DNA from: Orbus sasakiae
Lineage (GTDB): Bacteria > Pseudomonadota > Gammaproteobacteria > Enterobacterales > Orbaceae
NCBI RefSeq assembly: GCF_039542345.1
Contig: NZ_BAABHY010000001.1
Span: 1,054,001 to 1,118,000 of the forward strand
Length of the DNA stretch: 64,000 nucleotides
Reading direction: 5' to 3'
The position numbers were made by a program, and so were the translations under genes. The notes under the pieces are model-generated. The model saw nothing but the letters and a program-made list of their open reading frames with translations, searched no databases and had not been told where the DNA came from. Of the stretch, positions 44,566 to 53,907 are shown in pieces. Numbering within the stretch: the first letter of the stretch is position 1; every line of letters starts with the position of its first letter.

Positions 44566-45978
44566 ATGAATAATCCCGTTAGGAAAAAACTTGGACTGTT
44601 GCCACTAACGCTGCTTGTCGTTGGTGGTATTGTTGGCAGTGGTATTTTTAGTTTGCCACAAAATATGGCAGAAGGTGCTGGCGCTGGCCCAATACTTATC
44701 GCATGGGCAATAACACTGTTTGGTATGTTGATGCTAACCCGTATATTTCAATATTTATCGATCCGATTTTATAAAATTAATGACGGATTATATGGTTACG
44801 TACGGGAAGGATTTGGTGATTACATTGGCTTTAATGCTGCATGGGGCTACTGGATTTCAGCATGGATGGCATGTGCAAGTTATCTGGTCATTCTATTTAG
44901 TGCATTAGGTTCATTTAGCAGCTTGCACTTTTTTGGTGATGGAACGACATTGGTTGCCGTAATTGGTGGACTGATTTTTTTATGGATCGTACATTTTTTT
45001 GTATTAAGTGGTATTTATACTGCATTTTTACTTAATTGCCTTGTCACATTGGCTAAAATTGTCCCAATTGGTTTATTTATTGTCTGCATTATTTTAGCCT
45101 TTAAATTGGACACATTTAAACTGGATTTTTGGGGAGCACCACAATTAGGCTCTATTATGCAGCAAATAGAACATACTATGTTATATACTGTGTGGGTCTA
45201 TTTGGGTATTGAGAGTGCCACTGTTTATGCCTCACGAGCTAAAGGTATTATCAGTATCAGCCGAGCGACCTTTTTAGGTTTTTTAATCACCAGCATATTA
45301 CTCGTTTGCGTGTCAATTTTATCATTGGGTATTGTTCCTCAGGCTGAGCTTGCTGCAATGAAAAATCCCTCAATGGCATTAGTGATTGAGCGAGTCGTCG
45401 GTAGCTGGGGTGCAACATTAATCAACATTGGATTAATCGTTTCAGTCAGTGGCGGGTTATTATCATGGATTATGCTTGCTGCTGAAATGTTGTATTTAGC
45501 AGGACGTGGTGAAAAACACACTGTACCAAAGTGTTTTGGCCAATTAAATCATGCAGGTACGCCACATAATGCATTATGGTTAACCACCATTTTTATTACT
45601 GTTTTGATTATTTTGGCGCATTTTTATCAATCTGGATATAATACTTTAATTCAACTATCGACATCGATGGTACTTATCCCCTACTTATTATCAGCTGCAT
45701 TTGTCTTTAAGTTAGCATTGAAAAGTCGTAAGCCTTACTTAATTATCATAGGCGTTGCCGGAACCATTTATGGTATTTGGTTAATCTATGCCGGTGGGAT
45801 ATCTTATCTGTTATTATCGATGATTTTGTATGCAATTGGTCTGGGTTTTTATCTCTATGCCAGACGACAACGTCAACTTACCGCTTTTAGTTTTATCCAT
45901 GATAAATGCTATGCAATCGTTATTATCCTATTGGCAATAACGGCTATCTTATATTTTTATGTCATTCCTAATTTGTAA
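44566..45978 (+). CDS. APC-family basic amino acid antiporter (ArcD/YdgI type)
   Basis: 470 residues, about 12 helices. The helix 1 motif VGGIVGSGIFSLPQNMAEGA and the later FKLDTFKLDFWG, WVYLGIESATVYASRAK and SGGLLSWIMLAAEML align with E. coli YdgI, a relative of arginine/ornithine antiporters. ATG 44566 is preferred over TTG 44560. It starts 31 bases after the DDAH-like gene, same strand: a likely operon in which it would exchange arginine-type substrate for product. Confidence 0.88.
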   Translation: MNNPVRKKLGLLPLTLLVVGGIVGSGIFSLPQNMAEGAGAGPILIAWAITLFGMLMLTRIFQYLSIRFYKINDGLYGYVREGFGDYIGFNAAWGYWISAWMACASYLVILFSALGSFSSLHFFGDGTTLVAVIGGLIFLWIVHFFVLSGIYTAFLLNCLVTLAKIVPIGLFIVCIILAFKLDTFKLDFWGAPQLGSIMQQIEHTMLYTVWVYLGIESATVYASRAKGIISISRATFLGFLITSILLVCVSILSLGIVPQAELAAMKNPSMALVIERVVGSWGATLINIGLIVSVSGGLLSWIMLAAEMLYLAGRGEKHTVPKCFGQLNHAGTPHNALWLTTIFITVLIILAHFYQSGYNTLIQLSTSMVLIPYLLSAAFVFKLALKSRKPYLIIIGVAGTIYGIWLIYAGGISYLLLSMILYAIGLGFYLYARRQRQLTAFSFIHDKCYAIVIILLAITAILYFYVIPNL

Positions 45979-45984
45979 TTATTG

Positions 45985-46031
45985 GCCTATTTATAAATGT
46001 AATATATCCAAATTATGTCTTATAAATAGGC
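45985..46031. terminator. Inverted repeat between convergent genes
   Basis: GCCTATTTATAA and TTATAAATAGGC, perfect 12-bp arms around a 23-base AT loop. It overlaps the last codons of trmN6 on the minus strand and could act in both directions; no clear T-run. Confidence 0.55.
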
Positions 46032-46762
46032 TTATTAAAAAGATAAAATTCGTTTAGTAACTGCCTAAATTCTATCGTATAAATCCCATTTTGATCTCTC
46101 ATACACAGTGACTGCATCAGAGGATTGTCAGTTTTGTATTTTGCATAGCACAAAAGACTCAGCGAAGCCGGTAATGTTTGTGAGTAATTCACCGTCATAG
46201 CTCGATGTAAATAAAGATGATTATCGAGACAAAACTGACTAAATTGTTGAGCCAAATCAAAAGGTAAAACAACACAAAAAAAGCCTTCCGCTTTTAATAA
46301 TCGTTTTGCAACACTAATTAGCTGAATATGATTAAGGCTTTGTGTATAACGAGCTTGTTGTCGCTGTTCATTACGGCATGAGACCGCGACATCAAAATAT
46401 GGCGGATTTGAGACAATTAAATCATAGTGATTTTGTTGATCATATCGATAATTTTTGGCATCAATGCACTCTGCATTTAGGTGTTTAAAAGGTGAATTAT
46501 GCATATTTTGGATGCATTGCTCAACGGCATTTTGATCTATATCAATTGCATCAACTTGATATTGCTGTTGTTCGAGACGCTGAGCCAACATCAGCCCAAT
46601 AATCCCACACCCACAACCAATATCTAATACTGTGTGAGTTTTTGCGCAAACTGGCGCCCATGCCCCAAGTAAACAGCTGTCGGTTGTCACCTTCATAGGG
46701 CTTTTATCGTGAGCAATAAAAAAACGCTTAAATGTGAAACCATTTTTGGCTAATGTGGTCAT
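46013..46762 (-). CDS. trmN6: tRNA1(Val) A37 N6-methyltransferase
   Basis: 249 residues. SAM-binding motif VLDIGCGCGIIGLMLAQRLE and the N6-adenine catalytic motif DLIVSNPPYF are both present; the N-terminal FKRFFIAHDKSPMKVTTDSC matches YfiC. Methylates A37 of tRNA-Val. Its start overlaps the nfi stop by four bases, so the genes are coupled. Confidence 0.93.
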   Translation of the reverse strand: MTTLAKNGFTFKRFFIAHDKSPMKVTTDSCLLGAWAPVCAKTHTVLDIGCGCGIIGLMLAQRLEQQQYQVDAIDIDQNAVEQCIQNMHNSPFKHLNAECIDAKNYRYDQQNHYDLIVSNPPYFDVAVSCRNEQRQQARYTQSLNHIQLISVAKRLLKAEGFFCVVLPFDLAQQFSQFCLDNHLYLHRAMTVNYSQTLPASLSLLCYAKYKTDNPLMQSLCMRDQNGIYTIEFRQLLNEFYLFNKPIYKT

Positions 46763-47448
46763 GATTTATCTTTACTTGTTAACCATTTTTTAAACAACGG
46801 CTTATTTGATGCTATTGCATCAGCAAACCGCGTAGGTTCAGGTAATCGATACCCTTTTAAACACGTTAAAACCCAGTTGAGTGCTGATAGTTGACTGATA
46901 CGGTGTCCCGCCGAAACAAACAGAGGATTGCATTTTGCTTTACTGCGTAATACATACCCAATTTGTGTTTTCGCCGCTTTATTTAATAAAGGTTCACTAG
47001 ATAATGGCAGTTCAGCAAGTGGCTGATATTGCCCATAAAGTCGTTTTTTAGCTACACCAATCGTAGGTATATCAAGTAATAAGCCTAAATGACTAGCTAT
47101 CCCTAGCCCTCTAGGATGGGCAGTACCTTGCCCATCAACAAAAAGGAGTTCTGGTTTATGCGTAATTTTCTGCCATGCAGCAACAAGTGCAGGATACTCG
47201 CGAAAGGATAAATACCCAGGAATATAAGGAAATGTCGTCGGCATTTTAACGAGTTGGTAGTCGAGTAACTCTAAATTAGGGTAAGATAATACCGCTATCG
47301 CTGCACGTGTCACTCGTCCACCATCTTCAAAACCAACATCAGTACCACCGATTAATTTGGGTATCGTAAAGTTGAACTCATCACGTAAAATAATGCGTTT
47401 GGCATATTCAACTTGCTGCTGTTTTAGTTGCACTAAATCAATAGACAT
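46759..47448 (-). CDS. nfi: Endonuclease V
   Basis: 229 residues. It nicks DNA near deaminated adenine (inosine). Active-site acidic residues are in IGGTDVGFEDGG and LLFVDGQGTAHPRGLGIASH; YIPGYLSFREYPAL is the family's YPGF-type wedge region, and GVAKKRLYGQY and GHRISQLSAL are conserved with E. coli Nfi. First gene of the nfi-trmN6 pair, divergent from yigZ. Confidence 0.96.
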   Translation of the reverse strand: MSIDLVQLKQQQVEYAKRIILRDEFNFTIPKLIGGTDVGFEDGGRVTRAAIAVLSYPNLELLDYQLVKMPTTFPYIPGYLSFREYPALVAAWQKITHKPELLFVDGQGTAHPRGLGIASHLGLLLDIPTIGVAKKRLYGQYQPLAELPLSSEPLLNKAAKTQIGYVLRSKAKCNPLFVSAGHRISQLSALNWVLTCLKGYRLPEPTRFADAIASNKPLFKKWLTSKDKS

Positions 47449-47501
47449 TTAATATATGTTCAGTATGATTAATCCGTTTAATTATTTTAGCAGAAAATAG
47501 C

Positions 47502-48092
47502 ATGTCATTTACACTTATTAATCCGTGCAGTATTACAGAAGAGATAAAAAAGAGTCGGTTCGTTGCCCATGCATTGCCAATTAATACGATTGAACAAGCA
47601 AGTGCGATAATTGAAGAAGTAAGTGATCCATCAGCAACTCATAACTGCTGGGCGTGGAAACTAGGTGCCCAATATCGCTTTAACGATGACGGAGAGCCTA
47701 CAAGCACAGCCGGTCGCCCTATTTTAGCAGCGATTGAAGGTCGAAATTGTGACCAAGTCTTGATTGTTGTAACCCGCTATTTTGGGGGGATTAAATTAGG
47801 TACAGGGGGGTTAATGCGTGCTTATGGTGGCAGTGCTAGTCACTGTTTACAACAAGCTGAACTCACACCAATCATTTTACGCATCAATTGTCATGTTGCC
47901 TGCTTGTACAGCGAATGGCCTATTTTAGAAAATCGACTGAAAGAAGCTGGTGCGATTATTGAACAACAATCTTTTGAAGCTCTTGGCACAAAACTACAAT
48001 TTGCCATTACAGAAGATAAGCTTGCTGACCTTGAGCTTTTTATTGGAAATATCACGCGGGGTCGTGAGCAATTAGTTATTGCTCCCCATTAG
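47502..48092 (+). CDS. yigZ: YigZ/IMPACT family protein
   Basis: 196 residues, two-domain IMPACT family. N-terminal domain with EEIKKSRFVAHALPI, THNCWAWKLG, FNDDGEPTSTAGRPILAAIE and VTRYFGGIKLGTGGLMRAYG; C-terminal UPF0029-type domain. Exact role unknown; related eukaryotic proteins affect translational control. Converges with glpG, three bases apart. Confidence 0.93.
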   Translation: MSFTLINPCSITEEIKKSRFVAHALPINTIEQASAIIEEVSDPSATHNCWAWKLGAQYRFNDDGEPTSTAGRPILAAIEGRNCDQVLIVVTRYFGGIKLGTGGLMRAYGGSASHCLQQAELTPIILRINCHVACLYSEWPILENRLKEAGAIIEQQSFEALGTKLQFAITEDKLADLELFIGNITRGREQLVIAPH

Positions 48093-48095
48093 CGA

Positions 48096-48926
48096 CTATT
48101 TTTTGAGTAACCAAATATCTTTAGCAGCGAGTAATAAACCGACAATCAGACCAATTAAATGTGCTGTATTCGCAATCGAGCCTAGTACACCAATAAAACC
48201 AGCAACTAACCAGATAAGTGCAATACCAATCATAGTGCGGTCAAAACGCAATCCAGACGAAGGTAGTCGTTCACCGTATAACCAAACATAACCCATGAGT
48301 GCATAGACAACACCTGAAAGTCCACCAAAATAAGGACTGCTTACACTCGCTTCAGCATAATTGGATAAAATGCCAGACACAAACATAATCTCAATAAGTT
48401 TTAATTTTCCCCTCAATTTTTCAATCATACCCCCTAAATACCACCACCACATTAGGTTAAATACGATATGTAATAAGGAAAAATGAATAAAAATAGGGGT
48501 AATATAACGCCATAGCTGATCATTATTTTCAAAAAATGGATAGCCTAGATACGCAAGAATGACACGAGGGCCAACGACGAGTAAAAGTAGATATAATACG
48601 ACACAAATTAAAGCTATCACCAATGTGACTGGACCCACAGAAACAAAACGTGGCAAAATCGCTTTTAGCGAGCTATTTTTTATTTCGCTATGATGACGTT
48701 CTCCTTGTTGCCAAGTGGCATCAAGATAACGTTTATTGTATGGGTCTTTAACAAAATGTTTTAGTTCTTCTGTAATCAGTTCTAATTTATCTTTATCTTT
48801 GACATTTAGAAATAATTGGCTATTTCCATCATTATCAAGTTCAATCCGTAAAGAGACACCTTTGGTTGCCATATAATCAACGAAAGTATGCGCAAATTGA
48901 GCTTCTTGAAATGATATAAGATACAT
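48096..48926 (-). CDS. glpG: Rhomboid intramembrane serine protease GlpG
   Basis: 276 residues, as in E. coli. Cytosolic N-terminal domain, then six helices. Catalytic Ser in GGLSGVVYALMGY and His in ANTAHLIGLIVG. The loop/helix WRYITPIFIHFSLLHIVFNL with HxxxN oxyanion residues and WWWYLGGMIEKLRG is also conserved. Cleaves membrane proteins within the bilayer. No glpE or glpR neighbours here. Confidence 0.95.
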   Translation of the reverse strand: MYLISFQEAQFAHTFVDYMATKGVSLRIELDNDGNSQLFLNVKDKDKLELITEELKHFVKDPYNKRYLDATWQQGERHHSEIKNSSLKAILPRFVSVGPVTLVIALICVVLYLLLLVVGPRVILAYLGYPFFENNDQLWRYITPIFIHFSLLHIVFNLMWWWYLGGMIEKLRGKLKLIEIMFVSGILSNYAEASVSSPYFGGLSGVVYALMGYVWLYGERLPSSGLRFDRTMIGIALIWLVAGFIGVLGSIANTAHLIGLIVGLLLAAKDIWLLKK

Positions 48927-49081
48927 TAATGGTTAATCCTGTTGTAAAAACCCGATAACAGTATTACAGGTAGTCGTGGAACATCAATAAATGAGCCTAT
49001 TATACGCAATTTTATTGTTTAAATACATGCGAATATGCTAGTTTATCGGATCATTTATTTACCCGAAGAATACTTACTATC

Positions 49082-49546
49082 ATGATAAAATATTTATTGT
49101 TGCTACTATTGCTTTTCAGTTCCTGGGCTCATACAGATTTTTCAGGTAACGTTGTTAAAGTAATCGATGGTGATACGGTAGACTTACTTATTGCTCAGAA
49201 TAAAAAAATCCGTATTCGACTTGCTGATATTGATGCGCCAGAGCGTGGACAACCCTATGGTGAAAAATCTCGACAGTTTCTAGCGACGTTGATTGTAGGC
49301 AAACAGGTCTTTGTTAAGGATAAAGGAAAAGATATCTATCAACGTACATTAGGTACAATTTATGTCAAAAAAATAAATGTTAATGCCAAAATGGTATCAA
49401 ACGGCTATGCATGGGCATATCGATATAAAAATAAAGCAACAAATCAAACGATGGTCTTGTTAGAATCACAAGCAAAACAAAAGCGACTGGGATTATGGCA
49501 AAGTAAAAAGCCTGTTGCGCCGTGGGAATTTAGGCGTAATAAATAG
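49082..49546 (+). CDS. Secreted thermonuclease-like nuclease
   Basis: 154 residues, signal peptide to about SSWAH, then one staphylococcal-nuclease (OB) domain. VVKVIDGDTVDLL gives the Ca-binding Asp residues, IRIRLADIDAPERGQ the first catalytic Arg and Glu, and DIYQRTLGTIYV the second Arg region. Predicted exported or periplasmic nuclease acting on DNA and RNA, perhaps for nutrient use. Confidence 0.9.
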   Translation: MIKYLLLLLLLFSSWAHTDFSGNVVKVIDGDTVDLLIAQNKKIRIRLADIDAPERGQPYGEKSRQFLATLIVGKQVFVKDKGKDIYQRTLGTIYVKKINVNAKMVSNGYAWAYRYKNKATNQTMVLLESQAKQKRLGLWQSKKPVAPWEFRRNK

Positions 49547-49550
49547 GATA

Positions 49551-49580
49551 AAAAAAACCCGCTTATTACAGCGGGTTTCA
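49551..49580. terminator. Bidirectional terminator, nuclease / cold-shock gene
   Basis: AAACCCGC, TTATTACA, GCGGGTTT. The minus-strand reading has a long T-run (GGGTTTTTTT) and ends the cold-shock gene; on the plus side it closes the nuclease gene. Confidence 0.85.
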
Positions 49581-49602
49581 ACGAATAAAAGTAATAATAT
49601 AA

Positions 49603-49812
49603 TTAGATTACTTTAACTTCAGCAGCGGCAGGACCACGCGCGCTATCTTGGATAACGAACTCAACGTTTTGCCCTTCTGCTAATGTTTTAAATCCGTCAT
49701 TCATAATAGCTGAAAAATGTACAAACACATCTTTACTACCATCTGCAGGAGTGATAAATCCAAAACCTTTATTTTCATTAAACCATTTTACTTGGCCAGT
49801 TTTCTTTGTCAT
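49603..49812 (-). CDS. Cold-shock family RNA chaperone (first copy)
   Basis: 69 residues from ATG 49812 (another ATG three codons upstream is possible; the AGGAAA site is nearly against that one). RNP1 KGFGFITP and RNP2 DVFVHFSAI are present, close to CspE. Binds single-stranded RNA and melts structure. About 63% identical by eye to the second copy at 58248-58457. Confidence 0.93.
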   Translation of the reverse strand: MTKKTGQVKWFNENKGFGFITPADGSKDVFVHFSAIMNDGFKTLAEGQNVEFVIQDSARGPAAAEVKVI

Positions 49813-50202
49813 TTTAAACATTTTCCTAAATAATAAAACCTACAACATATTTTCTAATATGCGCATTAACATAAACTCACATAACTCATTTTTAACACTG
49901 AGATGGTATAAAGTAAAAACTATTCAACCGACTAATCTTTTATATTCGATTTCTAATGTTATAAAAAAGATGCATGTTATATGCGACAACTATTAACGCA
50001 TATTCGCGTATAGATAGCAAGTATATTTTGTTAATTTGTTTTAAGATATCATATTAATAAATTTAGAAAAAATGACAAAAATGTAATAATAAATGTCATT
50101 CAGTTAATTGAATCGCATAAGCATAAAATAACAAATAAAAACGTAAATCAATGCAGGCCATTTAGTCTTTTTTACCAAAAATTGCGCATTTTTGCTTTAA
50201 GT
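49813..50202. other. Intergenic region, cold-shock leader and tRNA-Lys upstream region
   Basis: About 390 AT-rich bases without a gene. The part next to the cold-shock gene is presumably its long 5' leader, as usual for csp genes; I can point to no definite cold box. A short plus-strand frame (49751-49996) is antisense to the csp start and not convincing. Confidence 0.5.
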
Positions 50203-50231
50203 TTGATTTTAAATACCAGTTTAGGTAAAAT
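50203..50231 (+). promoter_or_regulatory. Promoter of tRNA-Lys
   Basis: TTGATT, 17 bases, TAAAAT, with the -10 ending 17 bases before the mature tRNA. Confidence 0.65.
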
Positions 50232-50248
50232 AATAAAACGTTGTAAGT

Positions 50249-50324
50249 GGGTTGTTAGCTCAGTCGGTAGAGCAGTTGACTCTTAATCAATTGGTCGTGG
50301 GTTCGATCCCCCCACAACCCACCA
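50249..50324 (+). tRNA. tRNA-Lys (anticodon CTT)
   Basis: 76 nt with encoded CCA. Acceptor GGGTTGT pairs with ACAACCC; D-loop AGTCGGTAGA; anticodon stem GTTGA with C32 T33 CTT A37, reading AAG. The T arm is GTGGG-TTCGATC-CCCCC, which leaves one T-C mismatch at the second pair. E. coli tRNA-Lys genes all carry TTT; this CTT isoacceptor is extra relative to that set. Confidence 0.95.
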
Positions 50325-50333
50325 TCTTACCTA

Positions 50334-51278
50334 CTATTCATTTTCCATCACTAATACGGGCTTTGTTTGACGGCCTACTATATCAAAATAATCCAATGCA
50401 TTACGCCAATCAGTAAGCTGAAAATGCTGAATATCAGCTAGTTGTGTAATATTGAGCCATTGCCATATCTGTTTAAAGTCATCTTGCCATTGCACTTTTG
50501 TTACGTCAGCTAAATAATCTCGCAGGTGAAAGCGTGTAGGTAAGATATTATCAGGTTTAATTTGATACATTTTGCCAGATAATAAACCATAAGATAAAAA
50601 TTTAGCATTTCGGCTTAAAGATTGAAGCAGTAAAGTCGCCAAATCACCACCGACGGCATCAAATACATAATGTGAATCTAAAGCGTAGTGTGTAATACAG
50701 TGATAATCTGAGATAGCAATCGGTATTACACCTAATGACGTTAACTTACTGATATGCTTTGCCGAACGATAGATTCCTACGACACGCTTTGCGCCTAATT
50801 GGTAAGCCCATTGCGCAATAATATTGGCACAAGAAGAACCGGCTGCAGTGATAATAATTTTTTTATCTTTAAGATCACATTGATTGAGCATCACATAGGC
50901 AGCTAAGGGATTAATATAACCTCGACAAGCCAGTTCATCACGAATAAATCCAGGCACTTCAATGACCCAATTAGCATCACAAATAACATAGTTTTGCCAA
51001 GTTCCACTCGTCCGTAACGGTAATACGCGTTTGCCAATTAATGTTGGATTATTCGCTTTGATCACCGTACCAATCCCCTCATAACCGGCAATTAATGGTA
51101 AGGTAATTCGGTGAGAATAGGCTCCTGTGATTGGAATTAAATCAGATGGATTAATGGGAGCCATATGCATTTTAACCAATAATTCGCTATCAGTAATTTG
51201 TGGAATTAACGATGACTCTAATTGTAAAACTGTTTTAGGTTGACCAAATTGGTGATACCAAAGTGCTTTATTTTGCAT
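50334..51278 (-). CDS. Zinc-free MDR-family reductase (quinone/enoyl reductase-like)
   Basis: 314 residues from ATG 51278, chosen because the MDR fold begins at MQNKALWYHQFGQPKTVLQL; upstream codons encode only a hydrophobic run. GroES-like N-domain (PINPSDLIPITGAY, LPLIAGYEGIGTVIKA), then a Rossmann domain with KKIIITAAGSSCANIIAQWA and VFDAVGGDLATLLLQSLS. No structural or catalytic zinc ligands, so NADPH-dependent reductase of the QOR/MECR type. Substrate unknown. Confidence 0.85.
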   Translation of the reverse strand: MQNKALWYHQFGQPKTVLQLESSLIPQITDSELLVKMHMAPINPSDLIPITGAYSHRITLPLIAGYEGIGTVIKANNPTLIGKRVLPLRTSGTWQNYVICDANWVIEVPGFIRDELACRGYINPLAAYVMLNQCDLKDKKIIITAAGSSCANIIAQWAYQLGAKRVVGIYRSAKHISKLTSLGVIPIAISDYHCITHYALDSHYVFDAVGGDLATLLLQSLSRNAKFLSYGLLSGKMYQIKPDNILPTRFHLRDYLADVTKVQWQDDFKQIWQWLNITQLADIQHFQLTDWRNALDYFDIVGRQTKPVLVMENE

Positions 51279-51529
51279 AAATTTATATAATTCTTTTGAG
51301 TTACCTATATTTAAAGCATTTATTATAATAATGTAGACGATTAAGTATATTAACGCCATCATCAAAATCAAGCTATTGCAAATTTGATTTATTATAAAAC
51401 GGGATATGTTAGGTCTGCGTTGGTTTTGTCAGTAAATTATATTTATTACGCCCTTATCAACGATTTGCTATCTTCTAAACTCAACAAATATGTTACACTG
51501 ATGACTTTACTCTTAATTGTGAAAGTAAC

Positions 51530-52834
51530 ATGACTAATGATGATTTTTCATCTTTTGATTTAGATGAACTAATTATAAAAGCACTCAATACACAAAATAT
51601 AACGGTGCCCACAACAATCCAAGCTAAAACGATACCTTGTGCACTCGACAATCGAGATATTTTAGGATCTGCACCAACAGGAACAGGGAAAACGTTAGCT
51701 TATTTAATTCCAGCTGTTCAGCACTTATTAGATTTTCCAAGACGCAAGCCGGGTCCGCCGCGCATACTGATTTTGACACCCACGCGAGAGCTAGCGATGC
51801 AAGTTGCGGAGCAAACTAAATTACTGACACAATTTACAACATTGAGTACAGCAACGATTACAGGCGGTGTCGCCTATATGAATCATGCTGAAGTATTTAG
51901 CAAAAATCAAGATATTGTGATTGCCACAACGGGACGTTTATTACAATACATTAAAGAAGAGAACTTTGACTGTCGTGCGGTTGAAATGTTAATTCTTGAT
52001 GAAGCAGACCGTATGTTAGATATGGGCTTTGCACAAGATGTTGAAACGATTTCTGCTGAAACGCGTTGGCGTACTCAGACATTATTATTCTCAGCGACAC
52101 TTGAGGGTGACGGTCTGTATGATTTTGCTAAACGTATTTTACATGAACCAGAGGAGATCAATGCTGAGCCATCACGCAAAGAACGTAAAAAAATCTTACA
52201 GTTTTACTATCGTGCTGATGACATTAAACATAAAACAGCCTTATTAATTGAACTATTAAAACAACCTGACGTCACCAAAAGTATTGTTTTTGTTCGTAAA
52301 CGTGAACGCGTTCATGAATTAGTTAGCTGGTTAAATGAAGCAAAAATTCGCACTTGCTATTTAGAAGGTGAAATGGTTCAGGCAAAACGTAATGAAGCCA
52401 TTATTCGCATGTCAAACAATACCGTGAATATATTGGTTGCAACCGATGTAGCCTCACGTGGACTCGATTTTGATGATATCAGTCATGTATTTAACTTTGA
52501 TATGCCAAAAACAGCAGATGTCTATCTTCACCGTATTGGTCGAACAGCCCGAGCTGGTAAAAAAGGAACGGCAATTTCACTTGTTGAAGCTCATGATTAT
52601 GATCTGTTGAAAAAAATAGAACGCTACATTAAAGAACCGATTAAATTAAGAGTGGTTGAAGCATTAAGACCTAAATCAAAAGCACCGTCCGTTGCTAAAA
52701 AGAAAAAGCTATCGGATAAAGCAAAAGCAAAAAAAGCTGAAAAACTACAAGAGGCTAAAAAGAAAAAATTACGTCATCGGGATACCAAAAATATCGGTAA
52801 ACCTAAGAAAAAATTATCAATAAGCCAAGCTTAA
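51530..52834 (+). CDS. srmB: DEAD-box RNA helicase SrmB
   Basis: 434 residues. All motifs present: Q motif (TTIQAKTIPCAL), I (SAPTGTGKT), Ia (PTRELAMQVA), II (DEAD in LILDEADRMLDMGFAQDV), III (FSATLEGD), IV (VFVRKRERVHEL), V (VATDVASRGLDF), VI (HRIGRTARAGKKG). The lysine-rich tail ends RHRDTKNIGK, as in SrmB. Acts in large ribosomal subunit assembly. Confidence 0.97.
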   Translation: MTNDDFSSFDLDELIIKALNTQNITVPTTIQAKTIPCALDNRDILGSAPTGTGKTLAYLIPAVQHLLDFPRRKPGPPRILILTPTRELAMQVAEQTKLLTQFTTLSTATITGGVAYMNHAEVFSKNQDIVIATTGRLLQYIKEENFDCRAVEMLILDEADRMLDMGFAQDVETISAETRWRTQTLLFSATLEGDGLYDFAKRILHEPEEINAEPSRKERKKILQFYYRADDIKHKTALLIELLKQPDVTKSIVFVRKRERVHELVSWLNEAKIRTCYLEGEMVQAKRNEAIIRMSNNTVNILVATDVASRGLDFDDISHVFNFDMPKTADVYLHRIGRTARAGKKGTAISLVEAHDYDLLKKIERYIKEPIKLRVVEALRPKSKAPSVAKKKKLSDKAKAKKAEKLQEAKKKKLRHRDTKNIGKPKKKLSISQA

Positions 52835-52981
52835 TAGTTAAAACTTATAAAAACAATTGTTGTTACCATGTTTGATAATTCGGTAACAACGCTATAATAC
52901 CTACATCTTTCGATTTGTATCAGTAAGATAACGATGTTTAATACATCCTACTAAGTAATATTATAATCTAGGAGATATATC

Positions 52982-53584
52982 ATGGTATTAGTTACTCGTA
53001 AAGCACCTGATTTTACCTCAGCTGCAGTATTAGGAAATGGCGAAATTGTTAATAACTTCAGTTTCTCTAATTTTACAAAAGGCAAATATGCAGTTGTATT
53101 CTTTTGGCCAATGGACTTTACATTTGTTTGTCCATCAGAAATTATCGCATTTGACCACCGTTTAGATGAGTTCAAAAAACGTGGTGTAGAAGTAATTGGC
53201 GTATCAATGGACTCTGAATTTGTTCATAACGCATGGCGTAAAACACCACAAGATAAAGGTGGTATTGGTGAAGTAAGATTCCCTATCGTTGCTGATGTTA
53301 AACATACAGTGATGCAAGCCTACGGTATCGAACATCCTGAAGCTGGTGTTGCGTTACGTGCTTCATTCTTTATTGATAAAAGTGGTATTGTTCGTCATGA
53401 AACAGTTAACGATTTACCAATTGGTCGTAATATTGATGAAATGCTACGTATCGTAGACGCATTCCAATTCCATGAAGAACACGGCGAAGTGTGCCCTGCT
53501 CAATGGACTAAAGGCAAACAAGGTATGAAAGACAGTCCAGACGGTGTTGCAAGTTTCTTAAAACAACACGCTAACGATCTTTAA
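52982..53584 (+). CDS. Typical 2-Cys peroxiredoxin
   Basis: 200 residues, AhpC/Prx1 class. Peroxidatic Cys in DFTFVCPSEI, resolving Cys in GEVCPAQWTKG, catalytic Arg region in ALRASFFIDKSGIVRH. Reduces hydrogen peroxide and organic peroxides. Longer at the C-terminus than E. coli AhpC (187). Good ribosome site (AGGAGA, 7 bases before ATG). No ahpF next to it, so electrons may come from thioredoxin. Confidence 0.94.
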   Translation: MVLVTRKAPDFTSAAVLGNGEIVNNFSFSNFTKGKYAVVFFWPMDFTFVCPSEIIAFDHRLDEFKKRGVEVIGVSMDSEFVHNAWRKTPQDKGGIGEVRFPIVADVKHTVMQAYGIEHPEAGVALRASFFIDKSGIVRHETVNDLPIGRNIDEMLRIVDAFQFHEEHGEVCPAQWTKGKQGMKDSPDGVASFLKQHANDL

Positions 53585-53606
53585 TTCATATTGATGTGTT
53601 ATTATA

Positions 53607-53633
53607 AACCGGAAATTTTCCGGTTTTTTTTAT
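53607..53633 (+). terminator. Peroxiredoxin gene terminator
   Basis: AACCGGAAAA directly apposed to TTTTCCGGTT, then a T-run. Strong intrinsic terminator. Confidence 0.93.
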
Positions 53634-53907
53634 TCACGGAATTTAATATTTTATCATCAACTCCAACCTTAATTACCTGTCTTTATTGATAGTCATAGCA
53701 TTTATAATGTTGTTAAATCATTTTCGCCTAATTAACAGTTTACCCTAAATTTTGCCCCACCGCTGAGTGTGACATAATCTGTATTTGTGTCTGAGAAATC
53801 ATTAGTGAAGTTTTTTTTTCTATGCTAAAATACCCAACACTAAATCATTTCTCAAATAATTGATTTTAAACAATTTAATTCTTCACACTACACTATATAA
53901 TTTTATT
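53634..53907. other. Intergenic region before rimO
   Basis: About 270 bases with no gene visible; presumably the rimO promoter lies in its AT-rich second half. Nothing else recognised. Confidence 0.4.
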
